DNA of 64,000 bases from Platanthera guangdongensis (Eukaryota; Streptophyta; Magnoliopsida; Asparagales; Orchidaceae): the NCBI GenBank assembly GCA_039583875.1, contig CM077166.1:79482564-79546563 (forward strand). Direction: 5' to 3'. Below the pieces are notes generated by a model. The model did no database searches and was not told the DNA's origin. It saw only the letters and a list, made by a program, of their open reading frames with translations. Shown piece after piece: positions 11,906 through 23,929 of the stretch (position 1 is the stretch's first letter; every line of letters starts with the position of its first letter). The translations under genes and the position numbers were made by a program.

Positions 11906-11948
<43 letters not shown>
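11906..11948. repeat. (TA)n microsatellite in LTR 3
   Basis: An uninterrupted TA run replacing the short TATTTATATAT seen at the same place in the other LTRs, so it expanded after the copies separated. Confidence 0.95.
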
Positions 11949-11950
<2 letters not shown>

Positions 11951-12604
11951 AGCAGAAAATAAAAGCATTAAAATAGAGCTAATGAATAACTTAGCGGAAA
12001 TGTATGTAAAAGAATTTGAACTAAAATAAACTTTTAATAAAAAAGAGATCCTAAATTTTAAATTAATTAAGGCAGAGACTTGTCTTTGGATGTTCCACAA
12101 AAATAAGCTCACCTATCTCTAGGACTATCGCTCACATGAACATTAAGACTATTCGACCGAGCTCTCGTCCGACGAAGGATTCCTCTTAATGCCTACTTTA
12201 TGCTACGAACCTCGCTATTGGGTGGGGAACCCAATCCGGTAGAATTCCGCACCTCCTCTATCGAGGGTTAGTACGGAACTCCGTTTACCCTGAGGTGATC
12301 GGTCCATACGCACGGCCTCTTGGCTAGCTAGCATAAGGACTATGGAAATAAAGCCCACATATCGATATGTGGTTCTACGCGTCGTAAACCTGGGGCAAAT
12401 CTTAAGTAATTTAATTAATTAAAAAAACAAGACCTTTAATTATTTAAAGCGATTTTATCTATCCCAATGCTCTTCAATACTGAGCGTTAAGAGAGGTTAG
12501 CCACTCATCGGAATGGGGATGACTTGCGGAAAGAAAGCAGTAAAGTCAAATCAAAAAATGAAAGTAGTAAATAAAGAAGTAAATGAAAGCAGTAAAGAAA
12601 CCAG

Positions 12605-13340
12605 TAAATTGCAAGTCCTACTCAAACGAGTAGGCGGGAAATGAAAGCAGAAAATTGCGAGTCCTACTCAAATGAGTAGGTGGGAAATGAAAGCGAGTCC
12701 TACTCAAATGAGTAGAAGAAATTAAATGCACACACGCACGCATTCTACAGAAATGAAAACACACACACTCTAAAGAAATGAAAACACACTCACTCACTCT
12801 ACAGAAATGAAACGCACACACTCTACATGAAATAAAACACGCACTCACTCTACTGAAAATGAAAACACACGCACACACTCTACATAAAGTAAAATGCACA
12901 CTCACTCTGCAGAAAATAAAAACACACACACACACACACTCACACACTACAGAGATGAAAACACACGCACACACTCTACAGGGATGAAAGAAAGCGATAA
13001 ATACTATCTCATACACACACACACACACAAGCGAAACTGCGAAAAACAAAGTGATCTAAAAATTAAAACAACCACATTTCTACCGCTAGAATGTGGTAGA
13101 AATGCATAAAAAGAAAAAATAAAAATTAAAGGAGCAAAAAGTTTTTGAAAATAAAAGCAAAATGAAAGTATTCGAAAAATTAAAATGACTACATTTTTAC
13201 CACTAGAATGCGATAGAAATGCATAAAAAGAAGACAGAAATATTAAATAAGCAAAATGGTTTTTGAAATAAAAGCAAAAATTGAAGTGTTCCAAAAAATA
13301 AAACGATTATAAATCCATTCTTGTAACTCCGTAAAAGTGG
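12605..13340. repeat. Three minisatellite blocks in LTR 3
   Basis: GAGTAGG units (about 12605-12720), CTCTACAGAAATGAAAACACAC units (about 12725-12985) and the ~115-bp A-rich unit (about 13045-13340). The 143-aa minus ORF at 12618-13049 is this repeat read in frame. Confidence 0.75.
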
Positions 13341-13877
13341 AAATAAAGTTAAAAAGAAACGAAAAGTTTAACAACGTAAACGAGAAACTCTAAGTTAGAG
13401 AAAAATGAAAAATACTTTAAAAATATTTTTATGGATTTATAGGAATGAATAAAAAGCAATAAAAACCTAAGTCTAAATGAGGCTAAGTAAAAACTACAAT
13501 AAAACTAAACTATATAAAAGAAAACCTAGAGCTAAACTAAACAAAAATGGAATTGAAAACATAAAAAGAACAAGTTATTCTCATACACGCACACACATAT
13601 AGAAAAATAAAATAAGAAAAACAAAAGAAAAAATAAGATTGCATAAGGAAGGGCGCTCAGATGCATTCCAAAACCATATAAAGAGAAGGAAAAAAACATA
13701 TTTTATTAAGTAAAAGAATGAGTTACAAAGACACTAAAACGAAAGCTAAGGAGAGGAGGAGAAAATTCCCTTACAAGGCTTTAGAATACATCAAGCAGCA
13801 CAACCCCTGGACAAAATGGTTCAAAAAGTGGAACATGAATTCATACATGAAAATTTCAATTTATAGGCAAAATTTTC

Positions 13878-14320
13878 GGGTACACGCCCTAGGTCACGGG
13901 CATGTAAAAGCGGCGTGTAAGCACTGTTCATGATGTGATCTAGAGGACTGATGACTGGTTTGACTTTGCGACTGTACACGTGGAAGGTCATGGGTGTGAC
14001 TCTACTGACATGGGCGTGTAGCATGGGCGTGTCCAGCAGGTCGATTTGGGGACAACAATGTGTTAATAAGTCACCGATAACGTCTTGTCGGGCCAGGTGG
14101 AGAAGTCACACCCGTGACGCATCTTGACACGGCCGTGTCGGTCGGGTCGTTGAACTTCGAGAACAAAATCATCGAGGCATGACACGGGGCGTGGTCACGG
14201 CCGTGTCATATTGGACACGGGCGTGTACTTGGGCGTGTCTTGACTATTCTTTGAATGTAGCTGATTTCACTGGATTTGAAGGTGTCACGGGCGTGACCTG
14301 AAGTACACGGGCGTGTAACA
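13878..14320. repeat. CACGGGCGTG motif cluster, LTR 3
   Basis: GC-rich palindromic motifs including GGACACGGGCGTGT near 14213 and GTACACGGGCGTGTAAC near 14302. Same position in the LTR as in the other copies. Confidence 0.7.
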
Positions 14321-14476
14321 TGAAATTTGGACAATTTCAGAAAAATAAAATAAAGTAAGTTAGAATAATATTTAGAAAAAAAGCATTTTATTGAACAAAA
14401 TTAACTAAAAATAACAGAAATGAACTACGACGACTTAAATAAATTACATAAAAATACGTATATTTAAAACTTATCA

Positions 14477-17131
14477 AATACCCCCATACTTAAGCTTTTA
14501 CTATTGCAGAGCAAAAGTTGGAGATATACTTATAAGGAATTAAAGAAATCCTAAGTTTAGCTACCGCTTGAATCAACTAAAAGAAAGGTCAAAAAAAACA
14601 TCTGTGGTATAAGAGTTAAATCCTAAATTATGACAAAAAATTAAATAGAGGTAGAGTTTCAGCTAAAAACTTCAAATATAATCAAATTGAATGCAAAAAA
14701 TTTTATTTGTTAGGTTAACAAAAATAGATTGGATTTATGAAAACTTAGCTTATAAGAATTAAAGGAAATTATTCAATTTACAAATTATGCTCTCAAAAAG
14801 ATTTTAAAATTAAATCTAGAATCATTTGAAATTGGAGGAGGGGAATGTTGAGGTTTATGAAGAGGGCTTTGGTTTAAAGCTGATGTATATTTTTTCTTTC
14901 AAACCTCTATTGAAATTATTTTTGAATGTGGTTGTTTAGGAAAATGAAATCTTATTTTTCATAACATGTAAAATTTTTTAACAACTTCATAATAACCCAA
15001 TGCATATGTATAAGAGTAATGAATTTTTTTTCTCTTACTCCGTAACATATAATTTTTTCAAATATTGGATGCCTATGTTTATGAAACAAAATCTTATTCC
15101 CATTGACATAGGATCTTTTAAGGATCAAAATCATGTTAAGTCAGACATGAAAAAAGGAGATCGGTTTTTCAGAAAGAAAACTAGGTTTAATAAAAAAAAA
15201 TTTGAGAGCAACCTTTATAAATTAAACATTCCTATCTTTCAAAAAAAACTTGGAGTAAATATAATTGAAATCTAAGGTTGTTATTTTCTAACAAAATAAA
15301 TGTGCAACTATTTAGATAATTTAGAAGTGGGGTTGAAAACAGGTATCTCATCTAAATAAAAAAATAAAGCATAATAAATTTTTTAAAACTTAACCCCAAA
15401 TATCTAAATCTATCGATCTCCAATTAATAAACGTGTAGTAAACAAAAAAGTAATAAAATTCGCTTATAAATAAACTCGCAACTAGATTTTTGGAGAGCGA
15501 AAGGGGGTTAAGAATTAGTTATTCGATTTATTTGTTACATAATAAACAATTTTTGGGATTTTTATGGTTTTTATCTCTTTTTTTGTATTTTTGATTTATT
15601 ATCTTTTTTGAATTTTAGAGTTATTGTCTTTTTTTGGATTTTTGGATTTTTTAAATTTTTTAGGTTTTTTTAGTTTTTTTTATTTTTGTAACAAGTTATT
15701 TGCAAGAAAGGGGAGAGAAAGAGGTGTTATTTACAAAGAAGAGAGGGGGAGAAAGAGAGATTTTTTACAAAAATTTACAAAGTAAAAACAACAATTTTTT
15801 TGAATTTTTGTTTTATAAGTTTTTTTGTGATTTTTTGTGTTTTATGAATTTTTTTAGTTTTTGATTATAAAAACAAGCAATTTGTTTTTGAAGTTTTTAA
15901 GTTTTATGCATTTTTTTTTGTATTTTTGCTAAGTGCAGAATATAACAAGTGCAGAATAGGAAAACACCCCCAAAAATAAATCCAACATTGTCCCCAATGT
16001 TGCAATCTAAGTATGCGAAACGATAATCGACAAAATACAATATGTATAAAATTAAAAACGAAGGGTAGAAGCTTCCCTGAGACAAGGCCGGGGAGGCTAG
16101 GGTTGAAACCCTGCATTATTAATAACAAAGGAAAGAAAAATAACAGAAAAATGAAAAAAGATAAATTCAGCCAAAAGTTTGAGGGCGGTAGGGGGGCAAG
16201 TGTGGGTGGGACTCGTAAGCTAACGTCTTAGCTATATGAGCACAACAGAATTGTGATCCCCTAGTGCTTACAATAGCGTTAAGCATGCCGAAGCGAAAAA
16301 AGAGATATATAATATTTAATTATAGAAAAATTTTATGTATTTCAAGTGTTTATTATTTTTTTGGTAAAATTTTTTTTGGTTTTTGAAAATAAATAAAACA
16401 AGTTAAAGCAAATCATATAGACAAAATGTTATTGTGGTTTTTTAGGAGGGGAATTTTTTTACGATAGATTTGTAATAACAAATTATTATATATATTATTT
16501 TTTTAAGTTGTTTTTTTTATTTTTTGTTGGTTTTTAGGTAGGTTTTTTAGTTGTTTGGTTTTTTAGTTGTTTATGTTTTATAGGTTTTTAGTTTTTTTAG
16601 ATTTTTTATTGTTTTTAAGTTTTTTTTAGATTTTTTGGTTTGTTAGTGGTTAGATTTTTTTTGTTTTCTGTTTTTAGATTTTTTTGAGAGTTTTTAGTTT
16701 TTTAGATTTTTTAGTTTTTAGAGTTTTTAGATTTTTTAGTTTTTTAGTGTTTTCATAAAAAACAAGGAATTTGTTTTGTAGATTTTATAGCGTTTTCATT
16801 TTTTTAGTGTTTAGATTTTTTTTTGTGGTTTTATAATTTTTTCAAGTTTTTAGTGTTATAGTTTTTTTAAAAATTGTTTTTTTTGGAAACAACGCTATTT
16901 CATTTTTGTGTTTTTTATAGATAAATATATATATGAAATAAACTCTCTATTTTTTTCTTTAAGTTTTTAAGTAGTTTTATTATTATTATTATTATTTTGT
17001 TGGCCATTTATATATATATAGTTAAAATTAATAGATTTCTAGTGTTCGGAATAACAACACGTAGAATCCCCGACAACGGCGCCAAAAACTTGATTGGATT
17101 TAATCAAGTTCCCGGCAACGGCGCCAAAACT
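14477..17131 (-). mobile_element. Athila-like array, internal region 3 (non-coding)
   Basis: A 2655-bp homologue of the other internal regions. The second PPT/hairpin at 15962-16002 has a perfect 8-bp stem with a 4-nt loop (15983-16002). T-rich repeats are at about 16530-16880. The plus ORF at 15000-15275 is short, compositionally biased and not maintained in the sister units. Confidence 0.7.
17067..17126 (-). other. Doubled tRNA-Asp primer-binding site, unit 4
   Basis: Outer copy 17067-17084 (TCCCCGACAACGGCGCCA) and inner copy 17109-17126 (TTCCCGGCAACGGCGCCA, one change). Both are good matches to tRNA-Asp. Confidence 0.85.
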
Positions 17132-18109
17132 TGATGGGGGTTAAAAATCTAAAAATAATTTAGTACACACGGCGCCCCGGGCGGTTTATTTAGAAAAGGC
17201 GGATTTGTTTTATTTAGGAAGACGGGGCAGACGAATTTATTATTTTGATATAAAATAGTTGAAATCGAGTTTTAACGAAAGGAGGCAAGTGCACCTATCG
17301 AGTGTAGTACATGATATTTCGGTGAGGAATATCGGGGTCTTATTGTTCTCGGGGTCGGGTTATTATTTCTACTCTTCCCTGGAGGGGACTATTATTTTAT
17401 TGAAAATTATCTTGTTGGGATATTATTTTTATATATATAAGAGCGGAAAATAAAAGCATTAAAATGGAGTCGATGGATAACTTAGCGCAACTGCATATAA
17501 AAGAATTTGAACTAAAATAAACTTTTAATAAAAAGAGATCCTAAATTTCAAATTAATTAAGGCGGAGACTTGGCCGTGGAGGTTCCACAAAAATGAGCTC
17601 ACCTACCTCTAGGACTATCGCTCACCTAAACATTAAGATTATTCGACCGTGCTTTTGTTTGATGAAAGATTCCTCTTAATGCCTGCATTACGCTAAGAAC
17701 CACGATATTGGGTGGGGAACCCACTCTGGTAGAATTCCGCGCCTCCTCTCTTGAGGGATAGTGCAGAACTCCCTTTACCCAGAGGTGATCAGTCCATATG
17801 CACGACCTCTCGGCTAGCTGGCGTATGGACTACGAAAATAGAGCCCACACATCGATATGTGGTTCTACGCGTCGTAAACCCGGGGCAAAACTTAAGTAAT
17901 TTAATTAATTAGAAAAACAAGACCTTTAATTATTTAAAGAGATTTTATCTGTCCCAATGCTCTTCGATACTGAGGGCTAAGAGAGGTTAGCCACTCATCG
18001 GATGGGGACGACTTGCGGAAAGAAAGCAGTAAAATCAAAGTGAAAAATGAAAGCAGTAAAAAAAAGTGAAAAATGAAAGCAGAAAAAAAAAGCAGTAAAT
18101 GAAAGCAGT

Positions 18110-18860
18110 AAATTGCGAGTCCTCCTCAAACGAGTAGGTGGGAATTGAAAGCAGAAAATTGCGAGTCCTACTCAAACGAGTAGGCGGGAAATGAAAGCGA
18201 GTCCTACTCAAACGAGTAGGAGGAAATAAATGCACACACACACACACTCTACAGAAATGAAAATGCTCGTACTCTACAGAAATGAAAACACACTAACTCA
18301 CTCTACAAAAATTAAACGCACATACTCTACATGAAATAAAACACACACACACACTCTACTGAAAATGAAAACACACGCACACACTCTACATATAGTAAAA
18401 CACACACTCACTTTGCAGAAAATAAAAACACATACACACACACACACACACACTACTGAAATGAAAGCAAACGCACACACTATACAGGAATGAAAGAAAG
18501 CAATAAATACTATCTCATACACACACGCACACAAGCAAAAATGCGAAAAACCAAGAGATCTAAAAATTAAAATAACTACATTTCTACCGCTAGAATGTGG
18601 TAGAAATGCATAAAAAAGACAAAACAAAAATTAAAGGAGCAAAAAGTTTTTGAAAATAAAAGAAAAATGAAAGTGTTCGAAAAATAAAACGACTACATTT
18701 CTACCTCTAGAATGCGATAGAAATTCATAAAAAGAAGACAGAAAAATTAAATAAGAAAAATGGTTTTTGAAATAAAAACAAAAATTGAAATGTTTGAAAA
18801 ATTAAAACGATTATAAATCCATTCTTATAACTCCGTAAAAGTGCGTAAAAAGTGGAAATA
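18110..18860. repeat. Three minisatellite blocks in LTR 4
   Basis: Same order as in the other LTRs. CA runs near 18235-18246 and 18430-18454 give Cys/Val-rich false ORFs on the minus strand. Confidence 0.75.
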
Positions 18861-19397
18861 AAGCTAAAAAGAAACGAAAAGTTTAACAATCTAAACGAGA
18901 AAATCTAAGTTAGAGAAAAATGAAAAACACTTTAAAAACATTTTTATGGATTTATTGGAATGAATAAAAAAAGCAATAAAAACCTAAGTCTAAATGAGGC
19001 TAAGGAAAAACTACAATAAAAATAAACTATATAAAAGAAAACCTAGAGCTAAACTAAGCAAAAATGAAATTGAAAACATTAAAATAATAAGTTATTCTCA
19101 TACACGCACACACACATAGAAAAATAAAACAAGAAAAACAAAAGAAAAAATAATATTGCATAAGGAAGGGCGCTCAGATGAATTCCAAAACCATATAAAG
19201 AGAAGAAAAAAAAGCATATTTTATTAAGTAAAAGAACGAGTTACAAAGACACTAAAATAAACGCTAAGGAGAGGATGGGAAAATTCCCTTACAAGGCTTT
19301 GGAATACATCAAGTAGCACAACCCCTAGACAAAATGGTTCAAAAAGAGAAACAGGAATTCATATAGAAAATTTCAATCTATAGGCAAAATTTTCAAG

Positions 19398-19868
19398 GTA
19401 CACGCCCTAGGTCACGGGTGTGTAAAGGGGGCGTGTAAGCACTGTTCATGATGTGATATAGAGGACTGACGGCTGGTTTGACTTTGCGGCTGTACTCGTG
19501 GAAGGTCACGGGCGTTACTCTGCTGACACGAGCGTGTAGCATGGGTGTGTCCAGCAGGTCGATCTGGGGACGACATCTTGTCAATAAGTCATCGGGGACA
19601 TCTTATCGGGCCAGGTGGAGAAGTCATGCCCGTGTCGCATCTTAACACGTGCGTGTCGGTCGGGTCGACGATCTTCGAGCACAAAATCGTCGAGGCGTGA
19701 CACGGGGCGTGGTTACGGCCGTGCCATATTGGACACGGGCATGTACTTGGGCGTGTCTTGAATTTTCTTTGAATGTGGCTGATTTCACTGGATTTGAAGG
19801 TTACACGCCCAAGTTGCGGGCGTAACCTGAAGTACACAGGCGTGACCTGAAGTACACGGGCGTGTAAC
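19398..19868. repeat. CACGGGCGTG motif cluster, LTR 4
   Basis: The palindromic motif cluster seen in the other LTRs, with GGACACGGGCATGT near 19732 and ACACGGGCGTGTAAC near 19855. Confidence 0.7.
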
Positions 19869-20038
19869 ATGAAATTTGGACAATTTCTGGAAAATTTTAG
19901 AAAAATAAAATAAATTAAGTTAGAATAAAATTTATAAAAAAGGAGTATTTTATTGAATAAAATTAACTAAAAATAACAGAAATGAACTACGATGACTTAA
20001 ATAAACTACGTAAAAATATGTATATTTACAACTTATCA

Positions 20039-21483
20039 AATACCCTCATACTTAAGCTTTTGCTAGTCCAGAACAAAACTTGGAGATATACTTATAAGGA
20101 ATTAATGAAATTCTAAGTTTAGCTACCGCTTGTATTAACTGAAAGAAAGATTGAATTAAACATTTGTGGTATAAGAGTTAAATCCTAAATTATGACAAAA
20201 ATTTAAATAAACGAAGAGTTTCAGCTAAAAACTTCAGATATAATTAAATTGATAGCAAAAAATTTTATTTGTTAGGTTAACAAAAATAGATTGGATTTAT
20301 GAAAACTTATCTTATAAGAATTAAAGGAAAAAATTCAGTTTACAAATTATGCTCTCAAAAAGATTTTAAAATTAAATCTACAATCATTTGAAATTAGCGA
20401 GGGGGATGTTGTGGTTTATGAAGACGACTTTGGTTTAGAGGTGAGGTATATTTTTTTCGCTCAAACCTCTAATGAAATGTTTTTTGAATGTGGATGTTTA
20501 GGAAAACAAAATCTTATTTTTCATAACATATAAATTTTTTTTACAACTTCATAATAACCCAATGTAGATGTATAGGAGTAATGAATTTTATCCTCTTACT
20601 CCGTAACATATAAACTTTTCATATATTGGATGCCTATGTTTACGGAACGAAGTCTTATTTCCATTGACATAAGATCTTTTAAGGATCAAAATCATGTCAA
20701 GTCAGACATAAAAAAACGAGATAGGTTTTTCTTAAAGAAAACTAGGTTTAATAAAAACAATTTTGAGAGCAATCTTTATAAATTAAACGTTCTTATATTT
20801 CAAAAAAAAAACTTGGAGTAAATATAATTGAAATCTAAGGTTATTATTTTCTAATAAAATAAATGTGCAACTATTTAGATAAGTTAGAAGTGGTGCTGAA
20901 AACAGTACCTTATCTAAATAAAAAAATAAAGCATAAAAAATTCTTTAAAACTTAACCCCAGATATTTAAATCTATCGATCTCCAATTAATAAGCGAATAG
21001 TAAACAAAGAATTAATAAAATTCGCTTATAAATACACTTGCAACTAGATTTTTGCGGAGCGAAAAGGGGTTAAGAATGAGATATTCGATTTATTTGTTAC
21101 ATAATAAATAATTTTTTGGATTTTTAGGGTTTTTATCTCTTTTTTTGTATTTTTGATTTATTATCTTTTTTTTGAATTTTAGAGTTATTGTCTTTTTTTC
21201 GATTTTTGGAGGTTCTAAATTTTTTTGGTTTTTTAGTTTTTTTTATTTTTGTAACAAGTTATTTACAAGAAAGGGAAGAAAAAGAGGTGTTATTTACAAA
21301 GAAGAGAGGGGGAAAGAGAAAGAGTTTTTTAACAAAATTTTAGTGTTTAGATTTTTTTGTTTTTTTATAGATAAAATATATATATATATATATATGAAAT
21401 AATAAGTATAAAATAAACTCTCTTTTTTTCTTTAAGTTTTTTTAAGTAGTTTTATTATTATTATTATTTTTATTTTGTTAGCC

Positions 21484-21521
<38 letters not shown>

Positions 21522-21631
21522 TAAAATTAATAGATTTCCAGAGTTCAAAATAACAACACTTAGAATCCCCGGCAACGACGCCAAAAACTTGATTGGATTT
21601 CATCAAGTCCCCGACAACGACGCCAAAAACT
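20039..21631 (-). mobile_element. Athila-like array, internal region 4 (internally deleted)
   Basis: It follows the other internal regions to about 21330, then jumps to sequence equivalent to about 16795 of unit 3 and then to about 16910. Some 1.05 kb is lost, including the second PPT/hairpin and most of the T-rich repeat. (TA)n runs lie at 21376-21395 and 21486-21519. No coding capacity. Confidence 0.7.
21566..21625 (-). other. Doubled tRNA-Asp primer-binding site, unit 5
   Basis: Outer copy 21566-21583 (TCCCCGGCAACGACGCCA) and inner copy 21608-21625 (TCCCCGACAACGACGCCA), again about 42 bp apart. Confidence 0.85.
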
Positions 21632-22234
21632 TGATGGGGGTTAAAACTCCAAAAATTATTTAGGACACGCGGCGCCCAGGGCAGTTTATTTAGAAAATGC
21701 GGATTTGCTTTTATTTAGGAAGACGGGGTCGCAGATTTATTATTTGGATATAAAACAGTTGAAATCGAGTTTTAACGAAAGGAGACAAGCGCACCTATCC
21801 CGTGTAGTACAGGATATTCCAGTGAGGAATATCGGGGTCGTATTGTTCTCGGGGTCGGGTTGATTATTTCTACTCTTCCCTAGAGGATACTATTATTTTA
21901 CCGAAAATTATCTTGTTAGGATATTATTTATATATATAAAAGAGCGGAAAATAAAAGCATTAAAATGGAGCCGATTAATAACATAGCGCAACTGTATCTA
22001 AAAGAATTTGAACTAAAATAAACTTTTAATAAAAAAAGATCCTAAATTTCAAATTAATTAAGACAGAGACTTGGCCGTGGAGGTTCCCCAAAAATGAGCT
22101 CACATATCTCTAGGACTATCGCTCACCTGAACATTAAGACTATTCGACCGAGCTCTCGTTCTGACAAAGGATTCCTCTTAATGCCCGCATTACGCTAAGA
22201 ACCCCGCTATTGGGTGGGGAACCCAATCCGGTAG
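21632..22234 (-). mobile_element. Athila-like LTR 5 (interrupted by copia-1)
   Basis: It begins TGATGGGGG and matches the first 0.6 kb of LTRs 1-4. It breaks off after ...CCCAATCCGGTAG, where copia-1 starts with TGTTGAATAC. The rest of this LTR, and the second copy of any target-site duplication, lie outside the window. Confidence 0.8.
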
Positions 22235-22354
22235 TGTTGAATACATTGGTCTCAATGTACTTGATTTGAAGAAGTCATCTCAGCTCAATGATATACACAT
22301 TGTTGTATTTGATGGATGTTAAGTTTATATGTGTAGGTTAATAAAGCCAAGTAC

Positions 22355-22875
22355 AAAGTGTCGACACTCAAGACTAGTATCGACACACACTGAACAAGTT
22401 GTGTTGAGACAAGGAAAAGCTCTGTCTACACTTAGGACAACTGTGTCGACACGCTGTGTCGAGACTAAAGAAAATTATGTCGTCACTCAGGACTAGTGTC
22501 GACACACTCTATTTAAGCTGTGTTGAGACTAAAGACAAATATGTCGACACTCAGGACTAGTGTTAACATACTCTATTCAAGCTGTGTCGAGACTAAAGAC
22601 AACTGTGTTGACACTCAGGACTAGTGTCGACACACTCTATTCTAGCTGTGTTATGATTAAAAACAATTGTGTCGACACTCAGGACTAGTGTCGACACACT
22701 ATAATCAAGCTATAATGAGACTGAAGACAACTGTGTCGACACACAGGACTTGTGTCGACACATTTCACAGAAATTGTGTGGAGACATATTAAAGAGCTTT
22801 GTCGACACATTCAAAAGTATGTCGACACCACTATAGGAGCTGTGTCGACACCCAGTACTTGTGTCAACATATTTC
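22355..22875. repeat. ~64-bp minisatellite rich in the palindrome GTGTCGACAC
   Basis: The phrase CACTCAGGACTAGTGT begins near 22484, 22548, 22612 and 22676, a 64-bp period, with degenerate units on both sides. Each unit carries one or two copies of TGTCGACA, and the best copies are the perfect 10-bp palindrome GTGTCGACAC. It lies about 0.8-1.3 kb upstream of the TATA box, in the presumed U3. Confidence 0.9.
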
Positions 22876-23694
22876 ACACCCAAGTCTCAACACTTCAGCA
22901 GACTTATTTCGTAAGTACAGATATCAAGACTAAGGTACTGACAGCTGTCACAACTATCAGTTATTAACCGGATCAGCAGGTTACTCCTGTTAGAGCCTAT
23001 TTAAAGGGATGCAGTCTTCAGAAGAAAGAACACACATATAGAGAGATAGAAAATAAAAGAAGCAGTACAACCTTGAAGCTTTAGCTACAATTAAGAAGGT
23101 GGAGAGAGGTCTGATTAAGAATCATCTACAACATCTCTCCAGCCTCGATCAACCCTAATGTTTTACTTCAGTAAGCTTTGAAAATATAAGAAGGGTTTGA
23201 TCAGATCTGTCTTGTCAGAGTCAAAGAAAGCACAATCATCAAGATCAGATCAAGAAGCAGTTACTCAAATCTCATATTGGGTGACATTTTCTGATTACTT
23301 CTCTGTTATATTCTGTTTGTAAGATCTTTCTGTAGATCTGAGTGGAGGATATTTATTCTCTTGTTATTGTAAGCCTGTGTTATAAAGGTTGAGGTAGGGC
23401 TAGGATTGCCTGAGGTAAGAGAAGTTGAAAATTCTCTGAGTTGTTGGGCATTTGTTGCCTGAGAAGTAGAAGTGAGGATTCATTCTGACGTAGAGTTCTT
23501 GGGAAGAACTTGAGGTGTAGGATCTTGGTGATCTGAGTGGTAAGACTTGTGAAGTCTGAGTTGTAGGAGCCGGGTGGGCTCTGAGCTGTAAGATCTATTG
23601 ATCTGAGTAAAGGAAAGAGGAGTTTTGCCGAATCTACTTCATTGCTAGATAGGCGAAGGGGGAAAGTGGATGTACCCATAAATTGGGGAACCAC

Positions 23695-23701
23695 TATAAA
23701 A
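23695..23701 (+). promoter_or_regulatory. TATA box of the copia-1 LTR
   Basis: TATAAAA inside GGGGAACCACTATAAAAC, about 200 bp before the LTR end. The same phrase surrounds TATAAAA in the other copia LTRs here, so this is the likely core promoter. Confidence 0.65.
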
Positions 23702-23904
23702 CTATATGTATTGTGCTGTGTGTGCTATTTTGATGTGTTGTATTAAATCAGTTATTTGCTGTCTGGTTTCTGTTGATTATCTGATCCGAGTTAATCATTT
23801 CAATTAAAGTAATACTCTGATTTAAGAAAAGGGGAACCATATTTAAATTGGACCTATTCACCCCCCTCTTGGACACATTCAATCCTAAAGTAAACATTTA
23901 CAAT

Positions 23905-23916
23905 TGGTATCAGAGC
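23905..23916 (+). other. tRNA-Met primer-binding site of copia-1
   Basis: TGGTATCAGAGC, the standard plant initiator tRNA-Met PBS of Ty1/copia elements, two bases after the LTR end. Confidence 0.95.
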
Positions 23917-23929
23917 GAGGTTCAATGAA

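Larger units (their letters stand above)
11615..14476 (-). mobile_element. Athila-like LTR 3 (complete)
   Basis: A 2862-bp LTR with ends TGATGGAGG... and ...ACTTATCA. Minisatellite blocks are at about 12605-13340, and a long (TA)n at 11906-11948 is not expanded in the other LTRs. The CACGGGCGTG cluster is at about 13878-14320. Confidence 0.8.
17132..20038 (-). mobile_element. Athila-like LTR 4 (complete)
   Basis: A 2907-bp LTR with ends TGATGGGGG... and ...ACTTATCA. Minisatellite blocks are at about 18110-18860 and the CACGGGCGTG cluster at about 19398-19868. Near 19820-19865 the phrase GTACAC(A/G)GGCGTG is locally duplicated. Confidence 0.8.
22235..23902 (+). mobile_element. 5' LTR of copia-1
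   Basis: It starts TGTTGAATAC at the break in the Athila-like LTR and ends ATTTACA just before AT and the PBS. It is 1668 bp long with TGT...ACA termini. It carries the GTGTCGACAC minisatellite in its upstream part and a TATA box at 23695-23701 in the segment GGGGAACCACTATAAAA, which also occurs in the copia-2 and -3 LTRs. There is no second LTR in the window to confirm the ends. Confidence 0.8.

Noticed and set aside
22355..22875. CRISPR-like array
   Set aside because: The 64-bp units repeat throughout with no unique spacers, lie inside an LTR and the genome is a plant's.
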